NCBI RefSeq assembly: GCF_025949665.1
Contig: NZ_JAPDFT010000003.1
Location: 186,001 to 250,000, forward strand
Length of the DNA: 64,000 nucleotides
Direction: 5' to 3'
From: Chryseobacterium viscerum
Lineage (GTDB): Bacteria; Bacteroidota; Bacteroidia; Flavobacteriales; Weeksellaceae
Of this stretch, positions 7,769-15,813 are shown in pieces. The notes beneath the pieces were generated by a model. That model made no database searches. It saw only the letters and a list, made by a program, of their open reading frames with translations, and was not told where the DNA came from. Positions within the stretch are counted from its first letter, which is position 1. Each line of letters opens with the position of its first letter. The translations under genes were made by a program, and so were the position numbers.

Positions 7769-9115
7769 CTATGCTTTTGCTAAAAAATTTTGGTAGGAAG
7801 ATTGCACTGAAACCGTGCCATCTGACAGGATTTTTTCTAAATTTAGAAATTCGATTTTGTTTACTGATGCAGGATCAAAGTCTTTCTGAACTCTCACATA
7901 GTTTTCTGTGAAGCCAAACATTTTCCCGTCTTTATTTTCGTGCTCCCAAAGAACAGGAAGCGATTTTCCAAGTTGTGTCTGATAGAATGCCATTTTCTTC
8001 TTTTCAGAAAGAATTCTAAGCATTTTATTACGTTTTTTTCTTTCAGCTACCGGAACAACACCTTCCATTGCAGCAGCCTCTGTATTTTCTCTTTCAGAAT
8101 AAGTAAATACGTGAAGATAAGTAATAGGAAGTTCATTAAGGAAATTATAAGTTTCCATAAATTTCTCCTCTGTTTCTCCCGGAAACCCTACAATAACATC
8201 TACACCAATAGCCGCATGGGGCATAACCTCGCGGATCTTATTTACTCTGTCATTATACAATTTTGTCAGGTAACGGCGTTTCATCTTTTTCAAGAGATCA
8301 TCGCTTCCGGACTGTAACGGGATGTGAAAATGTGGAACAAAGCTTTTACTTTTAGAAACCAGTTCAATACTTTCATCTTTCAAAAGGTTGGGTTCAATAG
8401 AAGATATACGGATTCTTTCAATCCCTTCTACTTTATCCAGTTCTGAAATAAGATCAAGGAAAGTATGCTCGTGTCTTTTATTTCCGAATTCTCCTTTACC
8501 ATAATCACCGATATTCACCCCTGTAAGAACAATTTCTTTGATGTCTTTTGCAGCAATTTCTGTGGCATTTCTGAGAACGTTTTCAATAGTATCGGAACGA
8601 GAGATTCCTCTTGCTAACGGGATCGTACAATAGGTACATTTATAGTCACAGCCATCCTGTACTTTCAGAAAAGCTCTTGTTCTGTCTCCAATAGAATAAC
8701 TTCCGATAAAGAAGTCTGTTTCTTCAATTTCACATGAGTGAACTACTCCTTCACTCTCAGATTTCTCTAAATCGTCAAGGTAGCTTAGAATATTGAATTT
8801 TTCTTTTGCTCCTAAAACAAGGTCAACACCTTCAATTTGTGAAATTTCTTCAGGTTTCAATTGCGCATAGCACCCAACAATAACGACCAGCCCTTCCGGA
8901 TTGGCTTTCATTGCTCTTTTTACGTGCATTTTACACTCACGGTCAGCATTTTCTGTCACGGAACATGTATTGATAACATACACATTCGCTTTATCATCAA
9001 AACTTACCTTATCATAACCTGCATCTGTTAATTGACGGGCAATAGTAGATGTTTCTGCAAAGTTCAATTTGCAGCCAAGTGTATGAAACGCGGCAGTTCT
9101 ATGAAAAGTAGACAT
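7769..9115 (-). CDS. mtaB: tRNA t6A37 methylthiotransferase
   Basis: 448 residues, normal for the MiaB/MtaB methylthiotransferases, which convert t6A37 to ms2t6A37 in tRNAs decoding ANN codons. The N-terminal UPF0004 domain has its three cluster Cys at residues 15 (LGCKLN), 51 (NTCSV) and 82 (GCYAQ). The radical SAM CxxxCxxC motif is at 156-163 (GCDYKCTYC). A TRAM-like C-terminal region follows. The HTLGCKLNFAE start distinguishes MtaB from MiaB and RimO. It is followed by a DinB-like gene upstream on the same strand (66 bases between). Confidence 0.93.
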   Translation of the reverse strand: MSTFHRTAAFHTLGCKLNFAETSTIARQLTDAGYDKVSFDDKANVYVINTCSVTENADRECKMHVKRAMKANPEGLVVIVGCYAQLKPEEISQIEGVDLVLGAKEKFNILSYLDDLEKSESEGVVHSCEIEETDFFIGSYSIGDRTRAFLKVQDGCDYKCTYCTIPLARGISRSDTIENVLRNATEIAAKDIKEIVLTGVNIGDYGKGEFGNKRHEHTFLDLISELDKVEGIERIRISSIEPNLLKDESIELVSKSKSFVPHFHIPLQSGSDDLLKKMKRRYLTKLYNDRVNKIREVMPHAAIGVDVIVGFPGETEEKFMETYNFLNELPITYLHVFTYSERENTEAAAMEGVVPVAERKKRNKMLRILSEKKKMAFYQTQLGKSLPVLWEHENKDGKMFGFTENYVRVQKDFDPASVNKIEFLNLEKILSDGTVSVQSSYQNFLAKA

Positions 9116-9181
9116 TTGTTACTCCTGAATTTTATGGGTGCAAAGATAGTAATTTTAATAAGAATCCAAGATTGATTCAAT

Positions 9182-9772
9182 CTATTGTTTATATTCATCC
9201 CTTACTTCAGGACTGTTTTGAAAGCAGACGGGGGACGAATTGGTATCCTGTTCACTGCTTAAAAACTTAGTTTTCATTTCTGTATTAAACTCCTGAGAAC
9301 GGTTTCGGGCAATAGACAGTGTATTCCAATCTTCATTTTTTATCATCTTCGCGATATAAACCATCTGACCAATATGGTAGGGATAGTGAGCCAGCTGGCG
9401 GAGAACCGCATCTATAACCGGGTGAGCTTCCCCTCTGATATAAGTTGTTGAATACATATTATCATCATTTATCTTTTCAAGAGCATCAAAAAAACATTTC
9501 CATCCTTTTTCCCAAAAATCCAGTACCTGTTCTTTTGTAGTAAATGTATTGACAAACTCTCCATCTCGGTTACGCCATGATTTTTCTCCGTCTTCAGTCA
9601 GAAAATTGGTCCATCTTGAAAGCATATTTCCTGCAATATGTTTCACAATGACGGCAATAGAATTACTCTCCTCATTATACTGCCAGAACATCTGTTTATC
9701 AGTAAGCTGATCAAATGTCTTATCTCCCAGGGATTTATAATATTCAAAACGTTTTACAAACAGATCTTTCAT
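9182..9772 (-). CDS. DUF1572 / DinB-superfamily four-helix protein
   Basis: 196 residues. Helical, with the His pattern of DinB-like metal-binding bundles: VKHIAGN in helix 2 and HYPYHIGQ in helix 4. The W(T/R)NFLTEDGEK segment is typical of DUF1572 proteins. DinB-superfamily members bind a divalent metal and include thiol-dependent S-transferases; no specific reaction can be assigned. It sits upstream of mtaB on the same strand. Confidence 0.8.
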   Translation of the reverse strand: MKDLFVKRFEYYKSLGDKTFDQLTDKQMFWQYNEESNSIAVIVKHIAGNMLSRWTNFLTEDGEKSWRNRDGEFVNTFTTKEQVLDFWEKGWKCFFDALEKINDDNMYSTTYIRGEAHPVIDAVLRQLAHYPYHIGQMVYIAKMIKNEDWNTLSIARNRSQEFNTEMKTKFLSSEQDTNSSPVCFQNSPEVRDEYKQ

Positions 9773-9811
9773 TTTTTCTATTTTGATAACTAATTTAAAA
9801 ACTTTTAAAAA

Positions 9812-9839
9812 TAAAAACCACTTCGTTTGAAGTGGTTTT
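9812..9839 (-). terminator. Terminator of the T9SS cargo gene
   Basis: AAAACCACTTC (9814-9824) pairs perfectly with GAAGTGGTTTT (9829-9839) around GTTT. It lies 22 bases past the stop of the minus-strand gene at 9861. Confidence 0.8.
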
Positions 9840-9860
9840 ATCTATGTATTATATTTATTG

Positions 9861-11963
9861 TTATTCTCTGTTTTTTACCAATACCCAACCTGTAAATTTG
9901 ATTGCTGTATTATTTTTATCATTTTCATTCCATGTAATAGAATACCAGTAAGTTCCGGTAGGTACTCTTCTTCCTCCCTGGGTACCATCCCATTTATAAC
10001 CATTTGATCTGTCTGCCTGGAAAATTTTGTTTCCATAACGGTCAAAAACATTCATGATCAGGTTTTGCTTATTGGCCAATGCAGAATAGTCAATCACATC
10101 ATTTATTCCATCTGCATTAGGAGTAATTACATTGATTAAATTAGGAACAACAATTCCTATTTCTATAGGATCACAATCATAAGCATCTTTTACATATACT
10201 TTATGATCACCTCTCGAAAGGTTATTAAAAATATTGGAGTCCTGCCAAATGATATTGTCTATTGAATATTTATATGCCGGATTCCCTCCTATTACAGATA
10301 CAGTAATTGTATTATTCGAGATATCAATTCCGGAAACAACCGGCTGTTCAGAAGGGAGTACTTTTACCGTTTGTGTTGCAATACATTCTCCGGTTTTAAG
10401 TTTTACCCAATATACACCAATTCCTGCTTTGATCGTTTGGGTAGTGGCTCCTGTACTCCATTCATAACTTTTGAATCCTGCACCTGCATCCAACGTGGCC
10501 TGATCTTCTGCACAAATGGTTACATCTTTAAGAGTAGCAGAATATACCGGCTCAATAACTACTAAGGTAATTCTGGCTACTGTATAGCATCCCTGAGCAT
10601 TGGAAACTCTTACATATACAAATCCATTAGGGGCAATATAATTATTGGCATTCAGAATCTCGTTAGTCTGATTGACAGCATCCGTCATTGAAGGATAATA
10701 TTTTTTGGTAGGATTCGTCTGACCTGTTACTGAAGCATTTACAAGATTGAAAGATGCAGTGAATGGATTACCCTCTATGAAACATGATCTTAATGTCGCT
10801 TCATTCACAACGACTACCGGATAAAACTTCAAAGTGATCTGTGCAACCGCGGTACATCCAAATTCAGAGATGACTTTTACATAAATAATCCCTTCTGCAG
10901 AGACAAATGCCATAGGGGTAGTAATCTCATTGACTCCGGCATTGAGGTCTGCCATCGTATGATAATATTTTTTAGTGACATTCGGGTTTCCAATGACATC
11001 TGCTGTGGTTAAATCAAATAAAGCTGTACCTGCATTATTATTGTTACATTGGGTTAATGTTGCATTTTTAACCGTAATAGAACCGTCTTTGAATTTAAAC
11101 GTTCCAACCTGTTTACATTTATTAAGCGGATTGGTGGCATTGGTAGGATCGGTATAATTGATACTGTAATAGTAAACAGTAGTTGTATTTACTGTAATAG
11201 GAGCTGTAATAGGATTATTCCCCGTTAAAGCATCATTCTGACTCAGATGATAACTTACATTAAAGTTTTGATTTCCATTAAGAATTCCTGCAGACAGTGT
11301 AGAAAAATCAAACAGAGCTGTACTTGAGCATATTACCACTTCTCTTGGATCGGCAGGATTAGCCGCCGGAATTCCAGGAGGATTAAACGGCTGCGTCTGG
11401 ATATTAGGGTCTGTAAACGGTGAAGCCAGTGTAGCAGTTCCACCCCATGTCAAAGAAAACGGAGCGGTTGTAGAGCTGGTACTGCTTACCCAGTTATCAA
11501 TAAACAAATAATACGTTTGTCCTGGTAAAACATCCATATATCTGCAGTAAGGAGTCAGAGAACCTCCGGCAGCACTTAAAAGAGTGCTTGTCATATTTAA
11601 TCCTGTAGCAGGACCAGGCCCGATAACTGTTGCTGCATTACAACGTATTGGTGAGCCTAAGCTTCCACAGGTTACATTAGGGCCAAAAATTGCCCAGTCA
11701 TAATCGGCATCCGGATTATTCGGAACCAGATCAAAAGTAAGGGTACCTCCAGTAGCAATCGTAATTTTGTACCAGATAGAATTGTGCTCTCCGGTAAAGT
11801 CTATACAACTTCCGGAGTTTACTAATTCTTTTATATTACCATATCCCGTGGGACTATAAGTGATATTTGAGTTTCCGCAAACGGACAATGCGGTAGCACA
11901 ATCTGCCTGAGAATAATAAGTATGAGAGATGCATAGAAGTATAAAAAGTAAAAATTTTCTCAT
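9861..11963 (-). CDS. Secreted protein with T9SS type B sorting domain (gliding-motility type C-terminus)
   Basis: 700 residues. Signal peptide MRKFLLFILLCISHTYYSQA. The N-terminal half is a Cys-containing beta domain common in flavobacterial adhesins. Two repeats of about 95 residues follow, each ending in GxxYVKVxxxxGC and starting with a KKYYxxMxD segment. The C-terminal about 90 residues (TPNADGINDVIDY... FDRYGNKIF...WDGTQGGRRVPTGTYWYSI) are a type B T9SS C-terminal domain that directs export to the surface or medium. The role is likely adhesion or gliding-associated; the ligand is unknown. Single-gene unit with its own terminator. Confidence 0.9.
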   Translation of the reverse strand: MRKFLLFILLCISHTYYSQADCATALSVCGNSNITYSPTGYGNIKELVNSGSCIDFTGEHNSIWYKITIATGGTLTFDLVPNNPDADYDWAIFGPNVTCGSLGSPIRCNAATVIGPGPATGLNMTSTLLSAAGGSLTPYCRYMDVLPGQTYYLFIDNWVSSTSSTTAPFSLTWGGTATLASPFTDPNIQTQPFNPPGIPAANPADPREVVICSSTALFDFSTLSAGILNGNQNFNVSYHLSQNDALTGNNPITAPITVNTTTVYYYSINYTDPTNATNPLNKCKQVGTFKFKDGSITVKNATLTQCNNNNAGTALFDLTTADVIGNPNVTKKYYHTMADLNAGVNEITTPMAFVSAEGIIYVKVISEFGCTAVAQITLKFYPVVVVNEATLRSCFIEGNPFTASFNLVNASVTGQTNPTKKYYPSMTDAVNQTNEILNANNYIAPNGFVYVRVSNAQGCYTVARITLVVIEPVYSATLKDVTICAEDQATLDAGAGFKSYEWSTGATTQTIKAGIGVYWVKLKTGECIATQTVKVLPSEQPVVSGIDISNNTITVSVIGGNPAYKYSIDNIIWQDSNIFNNLSRGDHKVYVKDAYDCDPIEIGIVVPNLINVITPNADGINDVIDYSALANKQNLIMNVFDRYGNKIFQADRSNGYKWDGTQGGRRVPTGTYWYSITWNENDKNNTAIKFTGWVLVKNRE

Positions 11964-12153
11964 AGATTACATGTTTTTATGGTTTATTAGTTATACATCG
12001 TATTGATATTCAACGTACACCAAATATACCCATATTTTAATTACAAACAATAAAATCCAGATAATTTTAAACTATTTTAAATTAAAACCCTAAATAATTC
12101 AATATTATTCATATTATTTTAGATTAAAGAAAAAAATAACCAAACACAAAATT

Positions 12154-12951
12154 TTATTTTATACTTGTAATATTACCACACAGGTTTTCGAGGTGAAATA
12201 TTTTGTGGAAAGGGCTTTTCACTTCTGTTAAATGTTCTTTATCCTGAATAAAGGTATATCTTGAAGCAATAGAATTCATATCTGATACAATCACCAGCCA
12301 GCATTCATCCACCGAGGTATCATAGTAAGGAAATTTTTCATTTTTCTTTTCAATGAGTTCCAGTATTTTTTCCGAGCAGAGTTCATCAAAAAGGTTCATG
12401 TTGTATTCGTGGGTGATGAAGACATTTCTACGGTGAAAAGATTTTCTTATGCTTTTTACACAGCCCACAGTTTTATTTCTTTTGATGCTTTTATAGATAT
12501 TAATGATATTTTCCTGCTGTATTTCAAGATTATCAAATTTAGTTTCCGGGTGGAATTCTAAAAAATAAACACCACGATATTTCGTAGTGTCTTCCTGTTC
12601 TAATAATATTTCTGCCTGACGGAACATCTTGTTCAAAGTACTTTCCACTTTCTTCATTTCCAGATGGTTGATTACTTCAGTCAGTTCTATTCCGATTTTT
12701 TTGTCGTTTAGCTTTGCGATAAAGTCCGGACTTTCGCAGGTAAGGTTTTCAAATTTAACATCGGGGAAATGATGCATAAAGGAATTGAGAAGAAGAATCT
12801 CAGATTTCTTTCTGTATTTTTCACGATCATGAAGCGGAGATTCGTCTATGGTACGGTGATACTTTTCCATGGGCTTTTTTTTCAAATGCCTGTTCAGGTA
12901 ATATAAGCTCAGATTCTTTATCAGATCTTCCTCAGAAAACGTCTTTTTCAT
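12154..12951 (-). CDS. Hypothetical protein with PD-(D/E)XK-like motif
   Basis: 265 residues, no signal peptide, charged and probably cytoplasmic. The segment SPDFIAKLNDKKIGIELTEV (about residues 74-93) has the PD(x)n-ExT arrangement of PD-(D/E)XK nuclease folds, with a preceding Glu51 in a helix, as in several small endonuclease families. The catalytic Lys is replaced by Thr91 in the ELT triad unless another Lys supplies it. It stands alone between a T9SS protein and a phosphorylase-like gene, with no methyltransferase or toxin partner. A nuclease role is an inference from this motif only. Confidence 0.5.
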   Translation of the reverse strand: MKKTFSEEDLIKNLSLYYLNRHLKKKPMEKYHRTIDESPLHDREKYRKKSEILLLNSFMHHFPDVKFENLTCESPDFIAKLNDKKIGIELTEVINHLEMKKVESTLNKMFRQAEILLEQEDTTKYRGVYFLEFHPETKFDNLEIQQENIINIYKSIKRNKTVGCVKSIRKSFHRRNVFITHEYNMNLFDELCSEKILELIEKKNEKFPYYDTSVDECWLVIVSDMNSIASRYTFIQDKEHLTEVKSPFHKIFHLENLCGNITSIK

Positions 12952-13121
12952 GTGTGATATTTTTATTTAATTAAGAACACATGCGGCCATGGGCTTTCAT
13001 CGTTAAAAGTTTTTGATAATCAAAATTTTACACACTTAAAGGTAAGTAAAAAAACAATTCAACGCCTAGTTTTAAAATTAAATTATCTGTTAATTAATGT
13101 AAAGTTTATTTTCATAATTAA

Positions 13122-13129
13122 TACCTTTG
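13122..13129 (+). promoter_or_regulatory. Bacteroidetes -7 element for the phosphorylase gene
   Basis: TACCTTTG matches TAnnTTTG, 26 bases upstream of the ATG at 13156. Confidence 0.5.
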
Positions 13130-13155
13130 TCTTTTTCTAACACAAACGCACATTT

Positions 13156-14820
13156 ATGGATTTTAGGAATTTCAGAATACCCTACAATATCAATCCTCAA
13201 TATTCCAAAAAAACCGCCTATTTCTCGATGGAGTTTGCTCTTGAGCAAGTACTTAAAATATATTCGGGAGGACTTGGCTTTCTCGCAGGATCTCATATGA
13301 GAAGTGCTTATAACCTTAAGCAGGACCTTATAGGAATCGGCATTCTGTGGAAATTTGGTTATTATGATCAGGCAAGAAATCATGATCAGACTTTACAGCC
13401 CGTATGGACGAGAAAAATGTACAGCTTTCTGGAAGACACCGGAATAAAATTTCAAATCGAAATCCACAGTGCTCCGGTTTGGGTAAAAGTATGGTACCTT
13501 GATCCTGAAACTTTCAATACGGCACCTATGTTTTTTCTTTCCACAGATGTTCCGGAAAATGACCACGTTTCCAAAACAATCTGTCACAAATTATATGACG
13601 CCAATGAGTCTACCAAACTTGCTCAATATATTTTATTAGGAAAAGGAGGAGCCAAGCTATTGGATGAATTGAATATTGAAAGAGATGTTTACCACCTTAA
13701 CGAAGCTCATGGACTTCCTGCAGCCTTTTACCTGTTGAAAAAATATAACGGTGACCTCAATAAAGTGAAGGAAAAGCTGGTTTTCACCACGCATACTCCT
13801 GAAGAAGCAGGAAATGAAAAACATAGTTTCAGATTATGTTACGATATGTCCTATTTCTCCGGCTACAGCATGGAAAAAGTAAAAAAGATTGAAGGTTCAG
13901 ATGATGACCGTTTCAACCATTCTCTTTGTGCATTAAGGATGGCCAGAATTGCCAATGGAGTTTCTCAGCTTCATGGTGTGGTTTCCAGAGCCATGTGGAA
14001 TAAATATCCCGATATCTGTGAAATTACATCTATCACGAATGCGCAGGAATTTAAATATTGGTCTGATAAACCTTTGTACAACGCCAAAGACGAAAATGAT
14101 GCAACCGTTTTCGATTACCGTAAAAAGTATTTAAAGAAAAAACTGTTCAGTATTGTTGCAGATCAAACAGGAAATTTATTTAACCCTAATATCTTTACCA
14201 TTGTCTGGGCCAGAAGATTTGCAGGCTACAAAAGAGCGGAACTTCTTTTACATGATAAAGAAAGGTTTTACAGGCTTCTGAACAATCCGAAATATCCGGT
14301 GCAGATCATTTGGGCAGGAAAACCTTACCCAATGGATTACTCTGCTATTTCCACATTCAATACTTTGGTTGAAGAAAGTAAAAATCATAAAAGTATAGCT
14401 GTTCTTACCGGGTATGAACTTTCTTTAAGTAAATCGTTAAAACAAGGTTCAGATCTATGGCTTAACAATCCCAGAGTTCCTAGAGAAGCTTCAGGAACGT
14501 CCGGTATGACCGCTGCTATGAATGGTTCAGTGAATTTATCCACTGATGATGGCTGGATCCCGGAATTTGCCAAACACAGAGAAAACTCTTTCGTCGTTCC
14601 GAAAGCAGATTATATGAATATGAGCATTTATGAACAGGACAATTATGATTTAAACAAATTATATGAAATCCTTGAAAACGAAATTCTTCCCACCTATTAT
14701 GATCATCCTGACCAATGGAGAAAAATCCAGCATAATGCAATGAATGATGTGAAAGATCATTTCAACAGCGACAGGATGGCAGATGAATATTACAGAGTGC
14801 TTTATAATGAAGCGAAATAG
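13156..14820 (+). CDS. Alpha-glucan family phosphorylase-like protein with Thr at the PLP-lysine position
   Basis: 554 residues, the length of the short (archaeal/Thermotoga-like) glucan phosphorylase family. Visible features: YFSMEFALE near the N-terminus, GGLGFLAGSHMRSA, HLNEAHGLPA, FTTHTPEEAGNEKH, and the C-terminal NPRVPREASGTSGM block. In PLP-dependent glycogen phosphorylases this block continues with the Lys that binds PLP (GNMK or SGMK); here residue 452 is Thr (SGMTAAMNG, codon ACC at 14509). So phosphorolysis by the normal PLP mechanism is doubtful. It is monocistronic with its own promoter and terminator. The family call is safe; the activity is not. Confidence 0.88.
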   Translation: MDFRNFRIPYNINPQYSKKTAYFSMEFALEQVLKIYSGGLGFLAGSHMRSAYNLKQDLIGIGILWKFGYYDQARNHDQTLQPVWTRKMYSFLEDTGIKFQIEIHSAPVWVKVWYLDPETFNTAPMFFLSTDVPENDHVSKTICHKLYDANESTKLAQYILLGKGGAKLLDELNIERDVYHLNEAHGLPAAFYLLKKYNGDLNKVKEKLVFTTHTPEEAGNEKHSFRLCYDMSYFSGYSMEKVKKIEGSDDDRFNHSLCALRMARIANGVSQLHGVVSRAMWNKYPDICEITSITNAQEFKYWSDKPLYNAKDENDATVFDYRKKYLKKKLFSIVADQTGNLFNPNIFTIVWARRFAGYKRAELLLHDKERFYRLLNNPKYPVQIIWAGKPYPMDYSAISTFNTLVEESKNHKSIAVLTGYELSLSKSLKQGSDLWLNNPRVPREASGTSGMTAAMNGSVNLSTDDGWIPEFAKHRENSFVVPKADYMNMSIYEQDNYDLNKLYEILENEILPTYYDHPDQWRKIQHNAMNDVKDHFNSDRMADEYYRVLYNEAK

Positions 14821-14846
14821 AGAGAATACAAAATTCTACATCTCAT

Positions 14847-14876
14847 AAAAAGCCTGGAAAATTTCCGGGCTTTTTT
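14847..14876 (+). terminator. Terminator after the phosphorylase-like gene
   Basis: AAAAGCCTGGAAA pairs with TTTCCGGGCTTTT (one T-G wobble), followed by a T run. It may also serve the convergent small gene at 14886. Confidence 0.8.
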
Positions 14877-14885
14877 ATGGTTTAT

Positions 14886-15068
14886 TTACTTTTTCTTTGC
14901 AGGTACTTTTAGTCCTTTTTCTCTTGCTTCAGAAATACTGATGGCTATGGCTTGTTTTCTGTCTGTCACTTTCTTTCCGGAGGAAGATTTCAGTTTTCCT
15001 TCCTTGAATTCGTGCATTACTTTTCCTACTTTGTCCTGAGCTTTGTCTGAATATTTCGTTTTGCTCAT
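14886..15068 (-). CDS. Small basic protein, DUF6496-like
   Basis: 60 residues, Lys-rich, with a YSDKAQDKVGKVMHEFK start and an AIAISISEAREKG segment. This resembles small stress-associated basic proteins annotated as DUF6496. No membrane segment or catalytic motif. It lies 12 bases downstream of the next minus-strand gene and may be co-transcribed with it. Function unknown; nucleic-acid association is only a guess from charge. Confidence 0.75.
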   Translation of the reverse strand: MSKTKYSDKAQDKVGKVMHEFKEGKLKSSSGKKVTDRKQAIAISISEAREKGLKVPAKKK

Positions 15069-15080
15069 GATCTGATTTTT

Positions 15081-15563
15081 TTAAGATTTTGGTAGGGAAA
15101 CCCCTAATTCATAAACACAGGCATGTTTCAAATACTTTGAACGCTCTCTCGATGTTACCGATTCAAAATGATCATTTTTGATCACAATAATCGGGTCTTC
15201 TATATTTTCAATTTCAAAATTGGCAAAATACCGCTCATCCGGGCTGGTTTTATCATTTCTTGCTTTAATTTTCTGCAGTTCATCCGCATATTTTCTGAAT
15301 CCCGGATCTGAGGAGTGAATAAATTTGTATTCATCGCCTGCATACACATGGTAATGAATTTTTTTCTCTATCAAACCTGCTTCATCAGTAATTTCAGGGT
15401 TATCATTCCCATCTCTAAACACTACTTCCACCAATGTTCCTCCTTTTTTATGAGCGCACTCTTCTGCGTCATTAAAACTGGAAAAACCTGTATAAACAAT
15501 CTGATCGTTTAATACATAACGGTTCAGTTTCTGGTTGTATGCATTCGTTTCCATAATTATCAT
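15081..15563 (-). CDS. Hypothetical cytoplasmic protein
   Basis: 160 residues (157 if the internal ATG at 15554 is used: METNAYNQKL). I do not recognise a family. It is mixed alpha/beta, with YTGFSSFNDAEECAHKKGGTLVEV near the N-terminus and IHYHVYAGDEYKF in the middle. No signal peptide or transmembrane helix. It precedes the small basic gene on the same strand with a 12-base gap, suggesting a two-gene unit. Confidence 0.65.
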   Translation of the reverse strand: MIIMETNAYNQKLNRYVLNDQIVYTGFSSFNDAEECAHKKGGTLVEVVFRDGNDNPEITDEAGLIEKKIHYHVYAGDEYKFIHSSDPGFRKYADELQKIKARNDKTSPDERYFANFEIENIEDPIIVIKNDHFESVTSRERSKYLKHACVYELGVSLPKS

Positions 15564-15720
15564 TTGATTTGATTTATACTTATTATATATTCAATTTTTT
15601 TGCCAAATTGCCTTTTTTAACAAATTTCATTAATGAATATTTTTTAATACCCTTTCTGTGTTCCTGAAGGCTATTATCCGCCGGAAACAGAAGATCCGGG
15701 AACAAGGCATGAAGCTTAAT

Positions 15721-15763
15721 TAAAATACAAAATCAGGATAGCAAGTCCTGATTTTGTATTTTA
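15721..15763. terminator. Strong hairpin with no obvious gene to terminate
   Basis: An 18-base arm at 15721-15738 (TAAAATACAAAATCAGGA) pairs perfectly with 15746-15763 around the loop TAGCAAG. It lies between the divergent starts of the hypothetical protein (minus) and DPP IV (plus), where no coding transcript ends. Either a terminator of an unseen short transcript or a structural repeat. Confidence 0.6.
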
Positions 15764-15787
15764 TATGGTTATGTAAGTAAGAATTAT

Positions 15788-15795
15788 TAAATTTG
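15788..15795 (+). promoter_or_regulatory. Bacteroidetes -7 element for DPP IV
   Basis: TAAATTTG matches TAnnTTTG and overlaps the TTG at 15793 that would be an upstream start. This supports translation from the ATG at 15814 instead. Confidence 0.5.
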
Positions 15796-15813
15796 GAATC
15801 ATTAAAATTGAAA

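Noticed and set aside
7940..8317. 125-codon plus-strand ORF opposite mtaB
   Set aside because: Entirely inside mtaB, which has full motif support on the other strand.
13090..13383. 97-codon minus-strand ORF overlapping the start of the phosphorylase gene
   Set aside because: It covers the promoter and first codons of a gene with strong conserved blocks; no similarity of its own.
15793..15813. TTG start of DPP IV giving a 7-residue extension
   Set aside because: The TTG lies within a TAnnTTTG promoter element and would precede a clean signal peptide; the ATG at 15814 fits better.
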